Of a stretch of 64,000 nt of DNA, positions 55,683 through 64,000 are shown in pieces. The stretch is from positions 1,957,001-2,021,000 of the forward strand of contig NZ_WTYR01000001.1 of the NCBI RefSeq assembly GCF_009827575.1, written 5' to 3'. The notes below the pieces were generated by a model. The model saw only the letters and a program-made list of their open reading frames with translations, made no database searches and was not told the DNA's origin. Both the position numbers and the translations under genes were made by a program. Position 1 is the stretch's first letter; the number at the start of each line of letters is the position of its first letter. This DNA is from Alteriqipengyuania halimionae (GTDB lineage Bacteria; Pseudomonadota; Alphaproteobacteria; Sphingomonadales; Sphingomonadaceae).

Positions 55683-57053
55683 ATGACTTTCGGCGCACTT
55701 CCCCATCGTCACGCCTCCCTCGTTGCGATTGCCGTGCTGCTTACCCTGCCTGTTTCTGCGCTGGCGGCGGACGAACCAGAAAACGATGACGGCCTCTCGG
55801 TCGAAGGCAGCGTTCGCGCGCGGGTTGAACGGATCGAAGAAGAATTTCGTCCCAGCAAGCTTCCCGACGAAACGATCTGGTCGAGCCGTACGCTGGTGAA
55901 GGCCGAATATTCGACCGGCCCCGTGCGCTTGGCTGGCGAGCTGCTCGACGCGCGGGCCTACGGGATCGACCCGGGTTCGACTGCGAGCACATCCACCGTG
56001 AACGTAATCGAGCCGATCCAGGCCTATGCGGCATTCGATCTGGGCGACGTAGCGGACGGCTGGAATACCCGCCTGCAGGCGGGCCGCTTCACCATGAAAT
56101 ACGGTTCGGGACGCCTCGTGACCCGCGTGGGATTTTCGAATGTCCCGACATCGTTCACCGGCACCAGGGTCGATCTCGCTAGCGCAAGCGGCGACAAGAT
56201 CAGCGCCTTCTGGACGATGCCGCAGGAGCGGCTTCCCCGTGACGCCGCGTCCATTCGCGACAATGAGTTCGAGCTCGACCGCGAAGGAAGCGACCTCCAG
56301 TTCTTCGGCGCCTATTACCAGACCAGGCTGGACGGAATTGGCGCAACTCTCGACCTTTATGGCTACGGACTGACCGAAAAGGATCGTTCAGATCGCGCAA
56401 CGCGCAACCGGCATCTCTTCACGCCGGGGCTGCGACTGGCCCGAAAACCAAGCGAAGGCACGTTCGATTTTGATTTCGAGGCTGCCTATCAGTCTGGCAC
56501 GATCCGCACGAGCAAGGCAGACAATGCCGCCAGGCAGGATGTTTCGGCCTGGATGTTGCACGCCGAGGTCGGACACGCGCTGCGCGGGCAGGCAGGCTTA
56601 CGCATTGCAGCCGTTTTCGACGCCGGGTCGGGCGACAGTCAAGGTGGCGACTACACCCGCTTCGATCCGCTCTTCGGTGGTCGCCGCGGCACATTCGGAC
56701 AGACTGCCAATTTCGGACCGCTTTCCTATTCCAACATCGTTTCGCCGGGTCTGCTGGTTTCTGCAAAGCCGAACAAGCGCGTGGACGGATCGGCTTCGGT
56801 TCGCCTTGCGTGGCTGCAGACAGCCAGCGACTCCTTCGCCAAAACCGGCGTATCGGATCCCTTGGGGAACGCGGGTCGTTTTGCCGGCGCCCAATTCGAA
56901 GCCTCGGTCGGTTACTGGGTCGTTCCGAAGGTTGTTCGTCTCAGTCTCGGCGGAGCATACCTCAGCAAGGGACGGTTCCTCGAAGATGCTGTGAACGCAC
57001 CCGCCACCGGCGACACGCGGTACATCGTTTCGGACGTGACCGTCAGCTTCTGA
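55683..57053 (+). CDS. Outer-membrane beta-barrel protein, alginate-export family
   Basis: A 456-residue protein: signal peptide (about 1-28, ending ALAA), then alternating amphipathic strands rich in aromatic and Gly residues and a C-terminal Phe (VSDVTVSF), the outer-membrane insertion signal. The pattern EYSTGPVRLAGELLDARAYG, with RLQAGRFTMKYGSGRLV, resembles the alginate-export (AlgE-like) domain family. The substrate is unknown and alginate itself should not be assumed. It converges with the FixJ-type regulator. Confidence 0.8.
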   Translation: MTFGALPHRHASLVAIAVLLTLPVSALAADEPENDDGLSVEGSVRARVERIEEEFRPSKLPDETIWSSRTLVKAEYSTGPVRLAGELLDARAYGIDPGSTASTSTVNVIEPIQAYAAFDLGDVADGWNTRLQAGRFTMKYGSGRLVTRVGFSNVPTSFTGTRVDLASASGDKISAFWTMPQERLPRDAASIRDNEFELDREGSDLQFFGAYYQTRLDGIGATLDLYGYGLTEKDRSDRATRNRHLFTPGLRLARKPSEGTFDFDFEAAYQSGTIRTSKADNAARQDVSAWMLHAEVGHALRGQAGLRIAAVFDAGSGDSQGGDYTRFDPLFGGRRGTFGQTANFGPLSYSNIVSPGLLVSAKPNKRVDGSASVRLAWLQTASDSFAKTGVSDPLGNAGRFAGAQFEASVGYWVVPKVVRLSLGGAYLSKGRFLEDAVNAPATGDTRYIVSDVTVSF

Positions 57054-57066
57054 TAAACGCATTTCA

Positions 57067-57093
57067 GGGCCGCGCTGTGGCGCGGTCCTGTTT
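57067..57093. terminator. Hairpin between convergent genes
   Basis: GGGCCGCGC / GCGCGGTCC stem with one G-T pair and a 4-base loop followed by TGTTT, after the beta-barrel gene stop. Confidence 0.5.
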
Positions 57094-57095
57094 AC

Positions 57096-57704
57096 CTAAG
57101 CGTCTATGAGGCCGGCTGCGAACGCAATGCGCAAGGCTTCCGGCAGGCTCTGCACTTCGAGCTTTTCCATCATCTTCCCGCGATAGACCTCGACCGTGCG
57201 TGGGCTGATATCGAGTTCGTAACCGATCACCTTGTTCGATTTCCCCTCGATCAACCCTTCCAGGACGTCCCGTTCGCGAGATGACAAACGCGACAGCTTG
57301 TCGCGTGCCTCGCCGGTGCGGGCGATGACCTGCTCGGTTTCTTCGAGCGTTTCAAACGCGAGGTCGATCGTTCGCAGGAGGGACTTGGGTTCGCACGGCT
57401 TTTCGAGAAAATCGGTCGCGCCAGCTTTCATGGCCTTTACGGCCAGCTGGGTATCCCCTTCTCCGGTCAGAACAATCGGAAACAGATCCTTCCGGTCGCG
57501 AATGGCCTCAAGGACATCGAGACCGCTCGCCCCCGGCATGTTCATATCAAGCAGGATGACCGATGCTTGCAGCTCGTCGAGAGCCGCGATGAAATCGTCC
57601 CCGGAGCCGAACGATCGTAGACCCGTATCGGGATAGATCGAAAGCAGGGAATAGAGCTCCGAACGGATCTCGTTGTCATCGTCGACTATGTAGATGCTGC
57701 GCAT
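57096..57704 (-). CDS. FixJ-type two-component response regulator
   Basis: A 202-residue protein: receiver domain (acidic pocket D8-D10, phospho-acceptor D53 in VILLDMNMPGASG, Lys in FLEKPCEPKSL) and a LuxR/FixJ helix-turn-helix (LSSRERDVLEGLIEGKSNKV, then ISPRTVEVYRGKMMEKL). It is probably partnered with the histidine kinase at 58006-60339, from which it is separated by a decayed gene. Confidence 0.93.
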   Translation of the reverse strand: MRSIYIVDDDNEIRSELYSLLSIYPDTGLRSFGSGDDFIAALDELQASVILLDMNMPGASGLDVLEAIRDRKDLFPIVLTGEGDTQLAVKAMKAGATDFLEKPCEPKSLLRTIDLAFETLEETEQVIARTGEARDKLSRLSSRERDVLEGLIEGKSNKVIGYELDISPRTVEVYRGKMMEKLEVQSLPEALRIAFAAGLIDA

Positions 57705-57738
57705 GCCGTCTGCTCTAACTCGGAAAATCGGTTCGAAT

Positions 57739-57998
57739 TCACTGTATCACTTCGTTGCTTGATGTCCCACCCGGTCGCTGCATTGATAAGCCCGCGACCG
57801 GGCTCGGACGCTCCCAGAAATACCCCTGTCCGCGTTGAGCGCCGAGCGCGACGGCATAATCGAGATGCGCCATCGTCTCTATGCCTTCGATCGTGGACGC
57901 AATGCTGCGGTCGTCGACCAGGAGCAATCGCATCCCGACGCGCGCAACGCAGTGGATATCTCGGCGCAGATTTCCTCATCGTCATCAATGATATGCAG
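57739..57998 (-). pseudogene. Remnant of a receiver-EAL protein
   Basis: Two fragments in different frames. At 57998-57940 the minus strand reads LHIIDDDEEICAEISTALRA, the start of a receiver domain. At about 57930-57800 another frame reads STIEGIETMAHLDYAVALG and QGYFWERPSP, the C-terminal end of an EAL (c-di-GMP phosphodiesterase) domain. The middle of both domains is missing. It is best explained by a large internal deletion and frameshift in a former response regulator phosphodiesterase gene. Confidence 0.65.
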
Positions 57999-58005
57999 CA
58001 ATGGC

Positions 58006-60339
58006 CTAGGCACGCGCTGCTTTCTCCGGCACGTCCAGAGAGGCGGCATCGGGCTGCAAGATGACGAATTCGGGGAAATCGATTGTCAGTAGCGCTCCCC
58101 TTTCGGGCAGCGGTCGCGAAGAGATGTCGATCTTGCCGCCGATTTCCATCACGATCTGGCGAGAGATATAGAGCCCAAGGCCCGTTCCGCGATCGGAATC
58201 CTTCGTCGTCGTGAAAGCGTCGAAAGCCTCTTGAGAGCGGCCCAGCGAAAGCCCGCCGCCGTTGTCGGTAACACTGATCCTGATACCTCCCCCGACGACT
58301 TCGATGGCAAGTTCGATCATTCCTGCCAGGCCGGGCTCTTCGGCTTCACGCCGCATGGCGATCGAATCGATGGCATTCTGGATCGCGTTGACCAGCACCT
58401 GTTCGAGGCCGACACGCGGCGCGAGCAGCTGCAGGACGGGGCCGTCGGGCATCACTACCCTCACGCCGACATCGTGTTGCACCAGCAACGGGCGCATGAA
58501 GGAAAGCGCCGCGCTGACCACTTCGGAGAGAACCAGCGGTTCGGGGTCGCTGTCCTCAATGCGTGCATAGCCCGAAATGCGGCCGATAATATCGCGCGCG
58601 CGGTCGACCTGTTCGCTGATCCGATCCAGCTTGCCGCGCGCACGAGCCGCGCCTTCTTCGTCGTCCTGATCGAGCAGCAGGCGGCTGTTTTCTGCGCACA
58701 GCGAAATGGTGAAGAGCGGCTGCTTGAGTTCGTGGCTCAGGGCTGAAGCCATGCCGCCGAGCTCGACCAGCCTTGCCTGCTGCAGCATCCGGTTCTGAGC
58801 CAGCTTGGACTGGCGCAGGCGCACGATCCAGCCGGAACGCCAATGGCCTGGCGCGAGCAGGTCGTTCGCCACGAGCAGGTACCAGTCGCCCGCGTTTGCG
58901 TCCGAAAAACGAAACTCGATGAAAGCGTCGGCAGCCTGGCTCACGTCCGAGAAGGCCATGCAATCGTTCGGATGCACCTGTGCGGATCGCGCCTCCGCCT
59001 CCCGGTCGATGCCTATGTCATCGAAACGAAGGGAGCACGTCTGTTCGTCGAAGCTGATGTTCGACGCGAAGGTCAGGTCCATTTCCTGTTTGAGTTCGTT
59101 CACCGTGCGGGCAATCCGCTTGCGCTCTTCGACCAGCCCGGCAAAGCTGTTGTTGGCCGCGACGATTGCTTCGATAGGGCGCTCGAATTCGGAGAACGCG
59201 AGTTTGTGCGGGGCTGAAAGACCGGGGTGACCGAACCCCTCGGCGACGCCTTTCCAGGCCCGCAGCGATCGCTTCAGGGAGCGGGTGACGAGCAGTTGCA
59301 GCAGGATCGCGAGGGTCAGGATCAGCCCCGGGCCGATCATCTGCAGCAAGACCCCACGGTACGCGCTCTCAGCGAGGGGGCGGGTCGAGTACAAGTAGAA
59401 ATAGGTTTCACCTGCTATTTCCAGATCGGCAAGCTGGCATGCGGAAACCCAGTAGTCGAAGGTATTGCGATCATTGGGGCCGGTCACCTGCGATCCGTCA
59501 TCGATCCGCCTGCACCCGAACAGTTCCATGGCGGCAGGCGAGCGCAGTCTGCTCTCCTTGTCCGATATCAGCACTTTCTGGCGATCGATCCCCGCATTGC
59601 GCAGCTCTACCGGGCCCATGAACGGCTCCTGGCGGTAGAGGCCACGGCCGATTTGCAGTTCCACCTGGAGCGCCGTTTCGGCCTGAAAGTTTCCGAAATC
59701 TCTGGGAAACCGGCTGACGCTGCCGACGAAAAGTACAACCGCCGATGCGAGAACGATCAGAGTGATGGAGGCGGGGAGCAACTCCGCAAGTTTAATACTC
59801 CTTTGCCTGGACACGCGCCCGGCGTGCAGATCCACCGTCAGCAACGACAGTGCAAGATCGACAAGCGCCGCCAGCAGCACTTCGTTGAGAAGCTTTCGAA
59901 TGATGATCAGGGAAATGATCGTGGTCGATGCGCTGTAATGGAAATGGAGGATCAGGTAAGTCGCCGCCGCGCCGATCGTCGCGTAGTAGACGACGGTAGC
60001 GATCGCGAGCGACCGACCGGCAAATCGCGCCCGGTCGATGAACAGCACGTGCGCCATCGCCACCATGATGCTGAACACGTGGCCCCACCAGAAGAAAGTC
60101 GCTCCCATGGTCAGCAAAACCATCGGGAGCGCCAGGCGCAGGCCGCCCAGCCGGTAGGCGAGCAGGTAGAATAGCGGCCCGAGATACAGTTCGAATCCCG
60201 GCGCGACAACGATCCGGAACGAACTCGCGGCGATCGCGATGGCGAAAAACGCCAACGCCATAAGCCACCCCCGCACAGTCATGTGATCGAAAGACACTTG
60301 GCTTGAGGATGTATAGTCCACTGCCGGATATCGCGACAT
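58006..60339 (-). CDS. Membrane-bound sensor histidine kinase
   Basis: A 777-residue kinase: an N-terminal multi-pass membrane domain (about seven helices to residue 205), an extracytoplasmic loop (about 210-325), another helix (about 332-352), a PAS-like stretch, then HisKA with H536 in ALSHELKQPL and HATPase_c (NAIQNAID, SVTDNGGGL, GTGLGLYISRQ). The ATG at 60339 is 2 bases after the receiver gene stop; in-frame ATGs at 60351 and 60363 overlap it. The signal is unknown. Confidence 0.9.
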   Translation of the reverse strand: MSRYPAVDYTSSSQVSFDHMTVRGWLMALAFFAIAIAASSFRIVVAPGFELYLGPLFYLLAYRLGGLRLALPMVLLTMGATFFWWGHVFSIMVAMAHVLFIDRARFAGRSLAIATVVYYATIGAAATYLILHFHYSASTTIISLIIIRKLLNEVLLAALVDLALSLLTVDLHAGRVSRQRSIKLAELLPASITLIVLASAVVLFVGSVSRFPRDFGNFQAETALQVELQIGRGLYRQEPFMGPVELRNAGIDRQKVLISDKESRLRSPAAMELFGCRRIDDGSQVTGPNDRNTFDYWVSACQLADLEIAGETYFYLYSTRPLAESAYRGVLLQMIGPGLILTLAILLQLLVTRSLKRSLRAWKGVAEGFGHPGLSAPHKLAFSEFERPIEAIVAANNSFAGLVEERKRIARTVNELKQEMDLTFASNISFDEQTCSLRFDDIGIDREAEARSAQVHPNDCMAFSDVSQAADAFIEFRFSDANAGDWYLLVANDLLAPGHWRSGWIVRLRQSKLAQNRMLQQARLVELGGMASALSHELKQPLFTISLCAENSRLLLDQDDEEGAARARGKLDRISEQVDRARDIIGRISGYARIEDSDPEPLVLSEVVSAALSFMRPLLVQHDVGVRVVMPDGPVLQLLAPRVGLEQVLVNAIQNAIDSIAMRREAEEPGLAGMIELAIEVVGGGIRISVTDNGGGLSLGRSQEAFDAFTTTKDSDRGTGLGLYISRQIVMEIGGKIDISSRPLPERGALLTIDFPEFVILQPDAASLDVPEKAARA

Positions 60340-60343
60340 GGAC

Positions 60344-60721
60344 TCACCCATCAGCTGCCGCATGCTGTTTCAGCAACGGCAGAAGTTCTTCAAAATCGAC
60401 CGGTTTGAAAAGAAGCGGGATATTGTACCTCGCGATGTCCCGCTGAACCTGTTCGGTCAGATCGATATGGCCCGTCATCAGGATCGAACGCTCTACCTTC
60501 TGACAGAGTGTAGCATCCGATTTGATCTCGCGAATCAGGTCCAGCCCACTGCCTTCCCGCAGGCGAAGATCGGTGAGCAGGGTGAGCGGTAAACTTGCGC
60601 TCCTCACCCGATCCAGCCCCTCAGCGACCCGAGCGGCTCCGCGAACGTCGAAACGGCGAAGCTGGAGCATCTCGACCAGCTCCTCTCGAACGTCGGCTTC
60701 ATCCTCTACGACCAGGATCAT
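60344..60721 (-). CDS. Stand-alone receiver protein
   Basis: A 125-residue single receiver: VVEDEAD pocket, phospho-acceptor D51 in LLTDLRLREGSGLD, Lys in LLFKPVDFEEL. It has no output domain. It is first in a kinase operon and may relay or buffer phosphate. Confidence 0.9.
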   Translation of the reverse strand: MILVVEDEADVREELVEMLQLRRFDVRGAARVAEGLDRVRSASLPLTLLTDLRLREGSGLDLIREIKSDATLCQKVERSILMTGHIDLTEQVQRDIARYNIPLLFKPVDFEELLPLLKQHAAADG

Positions 60722-60851
60722 GATCCGGTATTTCCAATAATAAACACAGACATACGTCTGCCAGACAAAGTGCTACCACTTTGTTAAGAACGTTGAAAAC
60801 GCCCGCCAATTGGCCCGACTGTCGTGGAGCCTGACGAAATCGTGCACGCGG

Positions 60852-60893
60852 AAAAAAGGATCGGTCAGGAACACGAACGTTCCTGACCGATCC
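60852..60893 (-). terminator. Strong terminator after the NAD(P)-binding gene
   Basis: Perfect 15-bp stem (GGATCGGTCAGGAAC and its complement) with a 6-base loop, followed on the minus strand by T6 (plus A6 at 60852-60857). It lies about 75 bases after the stop of the gene at 60969. The region 60722-60851 holds no supported gene. Confidence 0.93.
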
Positions 60894-60968
60894 ATGGTTC
60901 TGTATTATGCGTGGCGTCCCGCGCGCAGCCAATTCAGCAGCGCGCGAGTCCGCTATTCAGCCGCTGCG

Positions 60969-61607
60969 TCAAGTTGGAAAGCTGGCGATCGCTTCGCCGA
61001 TCGGTTGTTCGCCCGATACGACATCGAACGCTACATCCTGGCCGAAGTCCTGCTCGACGCAGGCTGCGAGCGTTTTTGCCACGTCGGCGCGGGCGATCTC
61101 GCCGCTGTCGAGATCGCCGGCATTGCCGACCTGGACGCGGCCGGTGCCGCCATCGTCGGTCAGGCTGCCGGGACGCACGATCGCATGACGCAACCCGCTC
61201 AATTTGAGGTAATCGTCGGCCTTGCCCTTGGCGATCAGGTAATCGTGCAATTCGTCCGGGCCCTTGTCGGGCTCGCCAGCCGCCATCGAACTCAGCATGA
61301 CGAAACGCTCGACACCATTCTCCTTGGCCAAGTCGACGAGGTTGATCGCTCCGTCGCGGTCGACCGCTTCGACGGCCTTCCCGCCCGATCCGGCTGCGAA
61401 GACAACGGCGTCGGCCCCAGACACCGGATCCTGAAGGGTCGACTTGTCGGTAACGTCAGCCAACACGGCCTTGCCGCCCGCGGCGTCGACCTTGGCGATC
61501 TTGTCTTCGGAGTGGACCAGCCCGGTGACCGTATGGCCTTTATCGGCGAGTTCCTGGACGAGCTTGTTGCCAACGGCGCCCGCAGCGCCTGCGACGAGAA
61601 TATTCAT
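60969..61607 (-). CDS. NAD(P)-binding Rossmann-fold protein (atypical SDR)
   Basis: A 212-residue protein beginning MNILVAGAAGAVGNKLVQEL, where the GxxGxxG motif binds NAD(P). VVFAAGSGG and FVMLSSMAAGEPDKG follow the atypical SDR (NmrA/YwnB-like) pattern. Function may be redox or regulatory. The ATG at 61607 is chosen for its AGGAGATTACC ribosome site. Single-gene unit with its own terminator. Confidence 0.85.
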   Translation of the reverse strand: MNILVAGAAGAVGNKLVQELADKGHTVTGLVHSEDKIAKVDAAGGKAVLADVTDKSTLQDPVSGADAVVFAAGSGGKAVEAVDRDGAINLVDLAKENGVERFVMLSSMAAGEPDKGPDELHDYLIAKGKADDYLKLSGLRHAIVRPGSLTDDGGTGRVQVGNAGDLDSGEIARADVAKTLAACVEQDFGQDVAFDVVSGEQPIGEAIASFPT

Positions 61608-61726
61608 GGTAATCTCCTGATGGGGTTTGCCTTCCCAACGGGCGATCACCGCGGCCTATCCTGCGCCCGCTCACTTTAGCGGCGAGGCGTGGCCGGGGAC
61701 GGATGAGAGCCCCGCGCCACACTTCA

Positions 61727-63091
61727 TCAGCGCGGAGCCCCGCCGACTGCCTGGTAGAGCCCGACCAGCGCGGTCAGTTCGTCCGCCCGGTTCTGGACCA
61801 GCGACAGTTCGACCCCAAGCAGTGCGCGCTGGGCATCGACCTGTTCGATATAGGGCGTGTATCCCGCCCGATAGCGGTTGCGCGCATGTCGCAGCGCATC
61901 GGCCACCGCATCGCGTTGCGCCTGGAGGGCAGCCTCCTGCTCGTCGAGCCGGGCCAACACCGCCATCCGGTCCTCGACTTCGCGAAAAGCGCCGAGCACG
62001 GTCGAGCGATAGGCCCAGGCCGCCTGATCGCGCTGCGCCGTCGCACTCGCCAGCTGGGCGTCCAGCTTCCCGCCCTGGAAGATCGGGGCGAGGATGCTGG
62101 CGCCGAGCGACCAGACGCCGATAGGATCGGCCAGCAAGTCAGAAAGCGCGACCCCCGCACTTGCCCCAAGATCGATCGACGGCATGAAATCGGCGCGTGT
62201 CATGCGCATCTTCGCATCGGCAGCCGCAATGCGGAATTCCGCCGCCGCGACGTCCGGACGGCGGCGCAAAAGCTCGGATGGCAGGGTGGCGGGAGCTGCC
62301 GGGGCACGCAGATCCTCAAAGCGCCCCCCGCGCTCGATACCACCGGGCAGTTCGCCCGTGAGTACCGAGAGCGCATTTTCCTGCCTTGCGATTTGCGCCT
62401 TCAATTGCGGGACGAGTTGCGCGGTGGCCTGATACTCGGCCTGCGCCTGCCGCAATTCGAGCTGCGAGGTGTAGCCGACCTCGGCCCGGTCTCGCGCGAA
62501 TTTGAGCGCCTTGGCGCGCGCATCCAGCGTGTCTTCGAGCACGCCGAGCCGCGCATCGAGTGACAGGAGCGTGATGTAGCCGCTGGCGGTCGCGGCCGTG
62601 ACGGCGAGCCGCGCCGCATCCTCGGCCGCCATGCTCGCGGCCACGCCAGCCTCGGCGGCGTCGATGCGCGAGGCGTTCTTGCCGAAAAGGTCGAGCTCAT
62701 ACGACGCACGGAAGGCGGGCTGGGCAACGACGGCTTCGCGGGCCGTGCCGAAAGGCGACACCTCTCGCCGGATGCCGCCTTCTGCCCCAACGCCAAGCGA
62801 GGGCATCAGATAGCCGCGCGAGGCCTGTTCGGTGGCCCGCGCTTCCTCGACCCGCGCGGCAGCGATCCGCACATCGGGATTATTGGCGCGCGCCTTTTCG
62901 ACCAGCGCCGTGAGCTGCGGATCGCCGAACGCATCCCACCAATGGGCGTCGACCGGCGCGGTCACACCCAGATCGGTGCGCCATTCGATCGGAGGCGCAA
63001 CCGCAACGCCGGCAGGTACTTCCTGCAAGGCCGGCGCACAGGCGGAAAGCATCAGAAGCGAGGAGAGAGCAATGGTCAGTGGCTTGCGCAT
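61727..63091 (-). CDS. Efflux outer-membrane lipoprotein (NodT/OprM family)
   Basis: A 454-residue protein: lipoprotein signal (SLLMLSAC, lipidated Cys about residue 18), two repeats of the TolC-like helical hairpin with DVRIAAARVEEARATEQAS and EFRIAAADAKMRMTRADFMP. It forms the outer-membrane channel for the periplasmic adaptor encoded just upstream. The ATG at 63091 lies 5 bases after the adaptor stop. Confidence 0.92.
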   Translation of the reverse strand: MRKPLTIALSSLLMLSACAPALQEVPAGVAVAPPIEWRTDLGVTAPVDAHWWDAFGDPQLTALVEKARANNPDVRIAAARVEEARATEQASRGYLMPSLGVGAEGGIRREVSPFGTAREAVVAQPAFRASYELDLFGKNASRIDAAEAGVAASMAAEDAARLAVTAATASGYITLLSLDARLGVLEDTLDARAKALKFARDRAEVGYTSQLELRQAQAEYQATAQLVPQLKAQIARQENALSVLTGELPGGIERGGRFEDLRAPAAPATLPSELLRRRPDVAAAEFRIAAADAKMRMTRADFMPSIDLGASAGVALSDLLADPIGVWSLGASILAPIFQGGKLDAQLASATAQRDQAAWAYRSTVLGAFREVEDRMAVLARLDEQEAALQAQRDAVADALRHARNRYRAGYTPYIEQVDAQRALLGVELSLVQNRADELTALVGLYQAVGGAPR

Positions 63092-63096
63092 GGCGA

Positions 63097-64000
63097 TCAC
63101 TCCTTCGTGTGCACGGTGGCGACGACCGACATGCCGGGACCGAGCCGCTTGGCGGCCGCCTGACCCTCGTCGAGCACGATTCGCACCGCGATCCGCTGCG
63201 GCACCTTGACGAAATTGCCCGCCCCGGTGTCCGGCTTCACCAGACTGAATTCACTGCTCGCCGCGGGCGCGATGCTCTGAACACGGCCGGTCAGCTCGAT
63301 CCCGCCCAGCGCGTCGATCGAGAGCGTCGCGCGCTGGCCGACGGCCATTTTGGCGGTCTGCGTTTCTTTGAAATTCGCGACCACCCACAATTCGTCGGGC
63401 ACGATATACATCAGCTGCGTTCCGGCGGAGACGAGCTGTCCCACGCGTGCGGTGACTTCGCTCAACCGACCCGAGCGCGGCGCGCGGATTTCGGTGCGCG
63501 ACAATTCGAACTCGGCGAGTCCGCGCGAAGCTTCGGCGCCGGAGACCTGCGCCTCGAGCGCGCCGCGACCGACATTGACCGAGCGGACATTCTCGTCCGC
63601 GATCGCGCGCTGGGCCTTGGCCTGTCGCACGCCTGCCTGCGCTTGTTGCAAGGCCGCGCGCGCCTGATCGCGCTCGCGCAACGAGACCGAGCCTTCATCC
63701 ACCAGTTCGGCGATCCGCTTCATGTCGGCCTGCGCCTTTTGCAAACCGGCTTGTGCGCTGGCGACGGCTGCATCCTGCAATTCGAGCTGCGCCCGGGCGG
63801 ATCGCAGGCTCTGCGCGCTATTGGCCAGCGAGGCGCGTTGGGCAGCGGTGTTGGCCGCCCCCTGCTGCACTTTCTCGCGGTAGGGCGCATCGTCGATCCG
63901 GGCGAGCAGATCGCCTTTCTTCACGCGCTGGAAGTCGGTCACCGGCACTTCGACTAGATACCCGGCCACTTGTGGGCTCACGACCGTGGTGCGGCCGCGG
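63097..64000 (-). CDS. HlyD/EmrA-type periplasmic adaptor, partial
   Basis: The C-terminal part of about 300 residues; the frame is open to the window edge. VSPQVAGYLVEVPVTDFQRV is the first lipoyl half, then a long coiled-coil hairpin (about 40-145), the second lipoyl half (ELSRTEIRAPRSGRLSEVTA) and a beta-barrel domain. It should link an inner-membrane transporter, encoded beyond the window, to the outer-membrane channel at 61727. The membrane anchor is not seen. Confidence 0.9.
   Translation of the reverse strand, partial: RGRTTVVSPQVAGYLVEVPVTDFQRVKKGDLLARIDDAPYREKVQQGAANTAAQRASLANSAQSLRSARAQLELQDAAVASAQAGLQKAQADMKRIAELVDEGSVSLRERDQARAALQQAQAGVRQAKAQRAIADENVRSVNVGRGALEAQVSGAEASRGLAEFELSRTEIRAPRSGRLSEVTARVGQLVSAGTQLMYIVPDELWVVANFKETQTAKMAVGQRATLSIDALGGIELTGRVQSIAPAASSEFSLVKPDTGAGNFVKVPQRIAVRIVLDEGQAAAKRLGPGMSVVATVHTKE

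Noticed and set aside
57739-57933. A real 64-residue EAL-type gene
   Set aside because: It has only the last part of an EAL domain, lacks the catalytic residues, and a receiver fragment in another frame lies directly upstream; decay is more likely.
1-64000. CRISPR arrays, insertion sequences, tRNA or rRNA genes
   Set aside because: No direct-repeat arrays, transposase-like frames, cloverleaf or rRNA-like segments were recognised.

Overview
The window is high-GC alphaproteobacterial DNA, most likely from a flagellated sphingomonad (Sphingomonadales, probably Erythrobacteraceae). This is inferred from the alphaproteobacterial flagellar genes (fliX, flbD, flbT, flaF, motE, a DUF6468 gene, a FlaEY-like gene), the UbiM-type hydroxylase and the general gene style; no rRNA or other marker gene is present to prove it.

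Layout. 1-3489: housekeeping genes: the end of a ubiquinone hydroxylase gene, a fatty-acid desaturase, and a minus-strand copper/cytochrome-oxidase group (DUF2946, PCu(A)C, SCO). 3642-55462: an almost uninterrupted flagellar and chemotaxis block of about 52 kb. It opens with a sigma-70-family factor and holds flgA-L, flhA, flhB, fliC, fliE-R, fliX, flbD, flbT, flaF, motA, motB, motE, two fliN-type genes, flgN and one chemotaxis set (cheA, W, R, B, D, two cheY, a STAS protein, a PilZ protein and a receptor). 55644-60721: an outer-membrane beta-barrel gene, a FixJ-type regulator, a decayed receiver/EAL remnant, a membrane histidine kinase and a stand-alone receiver. 60852-64000: an NAD(P)-binding protein and the outer-membrane and periplasmic parts of an efflux pump; the latter runs off the window.

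How it works together. The main operons are flbT-fliI-fliJ-hydrolase (-), flgE-flgK-flgL (+), fliL-fliM-DUF6468-motE (-), flgF-flgG-flgA-flgH (+), fliC (+), fliK-flgD (-), fliG-fliH (-), fliF-fliN-flbD-flhA (-), flaEY-flgB (+), flgI-flgJ-flgN (-), fliX (+), flgC-fliE-fliQ-fliR-flhB (-), fliN2-fliO-fliP (+) and a 9.5-kb operon from motA through the che genes to motB and pilZ (-). Together they encode export gate, ATPase, C-ring, rod, rings, hook, filament, stators and chemosensory pathway.

Most striking observation. Nearly every flagellar transcription unit is preceded by the same short element, a TATAAT-like box (TANAAT) in a pyrimidine/GG context, often with an A/T tract centred 36-42 bp upstream. 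In two divergent intergenic regions one A/T tract lies midway between two opposed boxes. The FlbD-type regulator encoded inside the cluster has lost the sigma-54 contact motif (GDFPGA instead of GAFTGA) and the Walker B acidic pair (R-G instead of D-E), and a sigma-70-family factor sits at the cluster edge. This suggests a flagellar hierarchy rewired from sigma-54 to activator-dependent sigma-70-type promoters, with FlbD as a DNA-binding factor that does not hydrolyse ATP. That part is inference; the motifs and substitutions are read directly.
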